Shown here: one piece after another, positions 6,786 to 8,681 of the stretch | How the letters are laid out: the number at the start of each line of letters is the position of its first letter | How positions within the stretch are numbered: position 1 is the first letter of the stretch | The notes under the pieces: generated by a model | Databases searched by the model: none | Seen by the model: the letters and a program-made list of their open reading frames with translations, nothing else | Told to the model about the DNA's origin: nothing | Translations under genes and position numbers: made by a program | Assembly: GCA_016214425.1 (NCBI GenBank) | Contig: JACRON010000205.1 | Coordinates: 1-8,681, forward strand | From: Nitrospirota bacterium | GTDB lineage: Bacteria > Nitrospirota > CAKKRA01 > 9FT-COMBO-42-15 | DNA length: 8,681 bases | Direction: 5' to 3'

Positions 6786-7252
6786 AGCGATTGCTGATAA
6801 TTTTTTTCATCCTTCTTCTTAGCGCTAACTGCGCTGCATACTTAAAACAGGACGAGCCAAATAAGAAACACTATCTCCAGAGCCATGCCCTCTTTAATGA
6901 AAAAAAATATGCTGAGGCAGCAGCAGGATTCCGAAGCTTTGTTGAAAAGTATCCTGATGACGAACTTGCAGATGACGCCCAGTATTTTTTTGCATATACC
7001 TTGTCATACTACGATAACAAGGATAAAGACTATGAAAAGGCATTAGCAGAATTCAAAAGGCTGATAGTAAAATATCCAAGGAGCTACTGGATAAAGGATG
7101 CAAAACAAGCAATTGCGCAGACAGAAGAAATCCTCAAACTAAAGGACGAGGCTAACTACCTGAAGTTAGAAAATGAAAAGCTGAAGCTGGATATCAAAAA
7201 ATTGATGAGGACAGATATTGAGATAGAGAAGAAGAGAAAGAAGATTAAATAA
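6782..7252 (+). CDS. Small TPR lipoprotein with C-terminal coiled coil (BamD/YbgF-like repeats)
   Basis: The 156-residue protein has a lipoprotein-like signal (MKRLL plus a hydrophobic run) ending at Cys17. The box SANC is imperfect because Asn occupies -1, where Gly/Ala is usual, so lipidation is likely but not certain. Residues about 31-60 and 66-99 form two TPR-like units with the FxxxxxKYPDDxLADDAQYF pattern of BamD/YbgF-type periplasmic proteins. Residues about 113-155 form a charged coiled coil ending in a basic tail. BamD itself is longer and has more repeats, so this is not a straightforward BamD. It starts in an ATGA overlap with the GGDEF gene and has an AGGAGG at 6765-6770, so the two products are probably made together. 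It may act as a periplasmic partner of the sensor, which is inferred from coupling only. Confidence 0.82.
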   Translation: MKRLLIIFFILLLSANCAAYLKQDEPNKKHYLQSHALFNEKKYAEAAAGFRSFVEKYPDDELADDAQYFFAYTLSYYDNKDKDYEKALAEFKRLIVKYPRSYWIKDAKQAIAQTEEILKLKDEANYLKLENEKLKLDIKKLMRTDIEIEKKRKKIK

Positions 7253-7269
7253 ACAAAGGAGGTCTTCCC

Positions 7270-7830
7270 CTACCTTGCACCTCCCGCCCAAAGCCTGTCA
7301 AATTTCTTTTTATATGCCTCTGCTGCCTCTTTATTATTTATTAAGAGAAGGTTCTCGTCATTCCTCTTATCTGCAGATGCTGTCCAGTTGAACGACCCTG
7401 TTATAATTATATTATCATCAATAACAGCAAACTTATTGTGCATCAAGCCATCATGATCATGAAATTTGACAGCTATGCCCTTCTTTTTTAAAAATTGCGC
7501 CTTTGAATATTTCTCATCCCTCTGATCGCTATTTAGATACACCTTTACATCCAAACCCTTTTTTGCAGCATCTGAAAGGGCATAAGCAATATCCCTGTTT
7601 GTAAATGAATACATTGCAACAGATATGCTCTTTTTAGCGCCTTCTATTGCAGAGACCACTGCATTCTCGCATCTATCCTCAGGACAGAAATGGATTTTGA
7701 TGGAGTTGCTGTCAATGTTTTTAAAAGAATATGTCTTATAAGTCGTATAAGACCTATATTTTATTGCTGCTATTAAAAGAATGGCAGCAATAAAAGAGCT
7801 GATTATTGTCAATGCCTGTTTTTTATTCAC
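7270..7830 (-). CDS. Membrane-anchored phospholipase D-family (HKD) nuclease-like protein
   Basis: The 186-residue protein has one N-terminal hydrophobic segment (about 9-23), so it is either secreted or anchored with the catalytic domain outside the cytoplasm. It has a single HKD motif: His131-x-Lys133-x4-Asp138, followed by GSFNWT (145-150) and a downstream NDEN (157-160). This is the layout of the Nuc/EndA branch, in which two subunits pair to form one active site that cleaves phosphodiester bonds. Substrate (DNA, RNA or lipid) cannot be told from sequence. FCPEDRC (Cys49, Cys54) could form a disulfide outside the cytoplasm. Translation starts at GTG (7830-7828), inside the last codons of rsmI with an 8-nt overlap, which suggests coupling. 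The stop lies 17 nt from the convergent lipoprotein gene. Confidence 0.9.
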   Translation of the reverse strand: MNKKQALTIISSFIAAILLIAAIKYRSYTTYKTYSFKNIDSNSIKIHFCPEDRCENAVVSAIEGAKKSISVAMYSFTNRDIAYALSDAAKKGLDVKVYLNSDQRDEKYSKAQFLKKKGIAVKFHDHDGLMHNKFAVIDDNIIITGSFNWTASADKRNDENLLLINNKEAAEAYKKKFDRLWAGGAR

Positions 7831-8659
7831 CCAAACCCCTTATTTTCAGGCGCTCTTTATAAGCCTCTTTCTTTGATATGCCGAGTCTCTTTGCAGCAAT
7901 CCTTGCTGCCTCAGACCTGCTTACATTTTCAGTTCTTATAATCTCTCCTATTGTCTTTTTAATATCATGCACCTCTTCAGCCTCTTTCTTTGCACCTTCA
8001 ATTATTATTGTTATCTCTCCCCTTATCTTTTTACCATCAAAAGCATTAATCAGGTCTGCCGCTTTTCCCCTTGCAATCTCCTCATGAAGTTTTGTAAGCT
8101 CTCTCCCAACAACTATTCTTCTGTTGCCGAGGGCATCTTGGATATCTCTTAGTGTCTTGATAAATCTGTGCGGAGATTCATAGAGGATAATTGTCCTTTC
8201 TTCTTTTTCAAGTGTCTTGAGATATTTATGCCTTGCCTTGCCTTTTGGCAAAAAGCCTTCAAACACAAATCTGTCTGTTGGAAGGCCGGAGACAGAGAGC
8301 CCAGCTATAACAGCAGAGGCGCCTGGAATGGGAACAATCTGAATTGCCTCTTCTATCGCCCTTTTTATCAGATAATAGCCGGGGTCAGATATCCCTGGTG
8401 TGCCGGCATCGCAGACTAATGCAGCGCCTCTCCCTTCTTTTATTTTTGAGATGAGTATCTCTGCCTTCTCCTCTTTATTATGGTCGTGGTAGCTTGTCTG
8501 ATGAGTGGCAATCTGATAATGGTTCAGCAATTTTTGCGTGTGCCTTGTATCCTCCGCTGCAATAATGCTGACCTCTTTCAGAATTCTGATTGCCCGGAGA
8601 GTTATGTCCTCAAGGTTTCCAATCGGCGTGCTGACTATGTAGAGTTTGCCTTGTTCCAT
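7823..8659 (-). CDS. rsmI: 16S rRNA (cytidine1402-2'-O)-methyltransferase RsmI
   Basis: RsmI is a SAM-dependent tetrapyrrole-methylase-fold enzyme that 2'-O-methylates C1402 in the 16S rRNA decoding centre. The 278-residue product has normal family length and all signature segments: STPIGNLEDIT (10-20), AEDTRHT (35-41), DAGTPGISDPG (84-94), IPGASA (111-116), GFLP (135-138), ESPHR (161-165) and GRELTK (185-190). A C-terminal helical region with SRSEAARIAAKRLGISKKEAY (from about residue 248) is typical of the longer RsmI form. The ATG at 8659 fits the family N-terminus. No strong Shine-Dalgarno is visible, and upstream sequence on this strand ends 22 nt away at the window edge with several stop codons, so it may follow another gene closely. 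Confidence 0.96.
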   Translation of the reverse strand: MEQGKLYIVSTPIGNLEDITLRAIRILKEVSIIAAEDTRHTQKLLNHYQIATHQTSYHDHNKEEKAEILISKIKEGRGAALVCDAGTPGISDPGYYLIKRAIEEAIQIVPIPGASAVIAGLSVSGLPTDRFVFEGFLPKGKARHKYLKTLEKEERTIILYESPHRFIKTLRDIQDALGNRRIVVGRELTKLHEEIARGKAADLINAFDGKKIRGEITIIIEGAKKEAEEVHDIKKTIGEIIRTENVSRSEAARIAAKRLGISKKEAYKERLKIRGLGE

Positions 8660-8681
8660 TATTAGTTTACTGCCGGCGACC

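Noticed and set aside
7257..7263. AGGAGGT-like ribosome binding site on the plus strand after the lipoprotein gene
   Set aside because: No plausible plus-strand start codon with a coding frame follows at the right distance, and the minus strand there is clearly the nuclease gene.
7253..7285. GGAGGT/ACCTCC dyad at the convergent gene ends as a bidirectional terminator
   Set aside because: The stem is only 6 bp with a 15-nt loop and has no adjacent T-tract on either strand, so it is too weak to call.
8660..8681. C-terminal end of an upstream minus-strand gene (a frame ending in a TAA at about 8667-8669)
   Set aside because: Only four codons would lie inside the window, too few to support a gene.

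Overview
Organism. The window looks like chromosomal DNA from an AT-leaning Gram-negative (diderm) bacterium. It carries a putative outer-membrane-type lipoprotein, a periplasm-facing sensor, and a short C-rich/G-rich palindrome of a kind I associate with uncultured Desulfobacterota/Nitrospirota-like genomes. The lineage guess is weak. Two perfect parS-type palindromes and an rsmG/mnmG pair place the region in the origin-proximal part of the chromosome, although no oriC is visible.

Layout. (1) 10-2382 (+): a membrane-anchored Hanks-type Ser/Thr kinase whose N-terminal half is a long helical solenoid built mostly of 13-residue units. (2) A 20-bp parS palindrome fills almost the whole gap to the next, convergent gene. 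(3) 2404-4989 (-): rsmG and mnmG (gidB/gidA), overlapping by 17 nt. mnmG is broken by a net loss of about 37 nt near codon 64, which leaves two frames. (4) 4990-5438: a non-coding divergent region with a nested inverted repeat, an identical second parS, a good sigma70-type promoter for mnmG-rsmG and another for the gene to the right. (5) 5439-7252 (+): a two-gene operon of a HAMP-GGDEF membrane sensor and a small TPR/coiled-coil lipoprotein, joined by an ATGA overlap. The GGDEF domain has Ser where canonical diguanylate cyclases have the guanine-reading Asp, as in Hypr (cyclic AMP-GMP) enzymes. (6) 7270-8659 (-): rsmI followed by a membrane-anchored phospholipase D-family nuclease, overlapping by 8 nt.

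How the genes relate. Three genes act on the translation apparatus: rsmG and rsmI modify 16S rRNA and mnmG modifies the tRNA wobble base. Two loci are signalling genes: the TPR-solenoid kinase and the putative cyclic-dinucleotide synthase with its lipoprotein. In many bacteria mnmG-rsmG is followed by parA-parB. Here parAB is absent from that position, but two ParB-type sites bracket the rsmG-mnmG unit. The most notable items are the Hypr-like active site, the paired identical parS sites, the disrupted mnmG and the 13-residue-period kinase solenoid.
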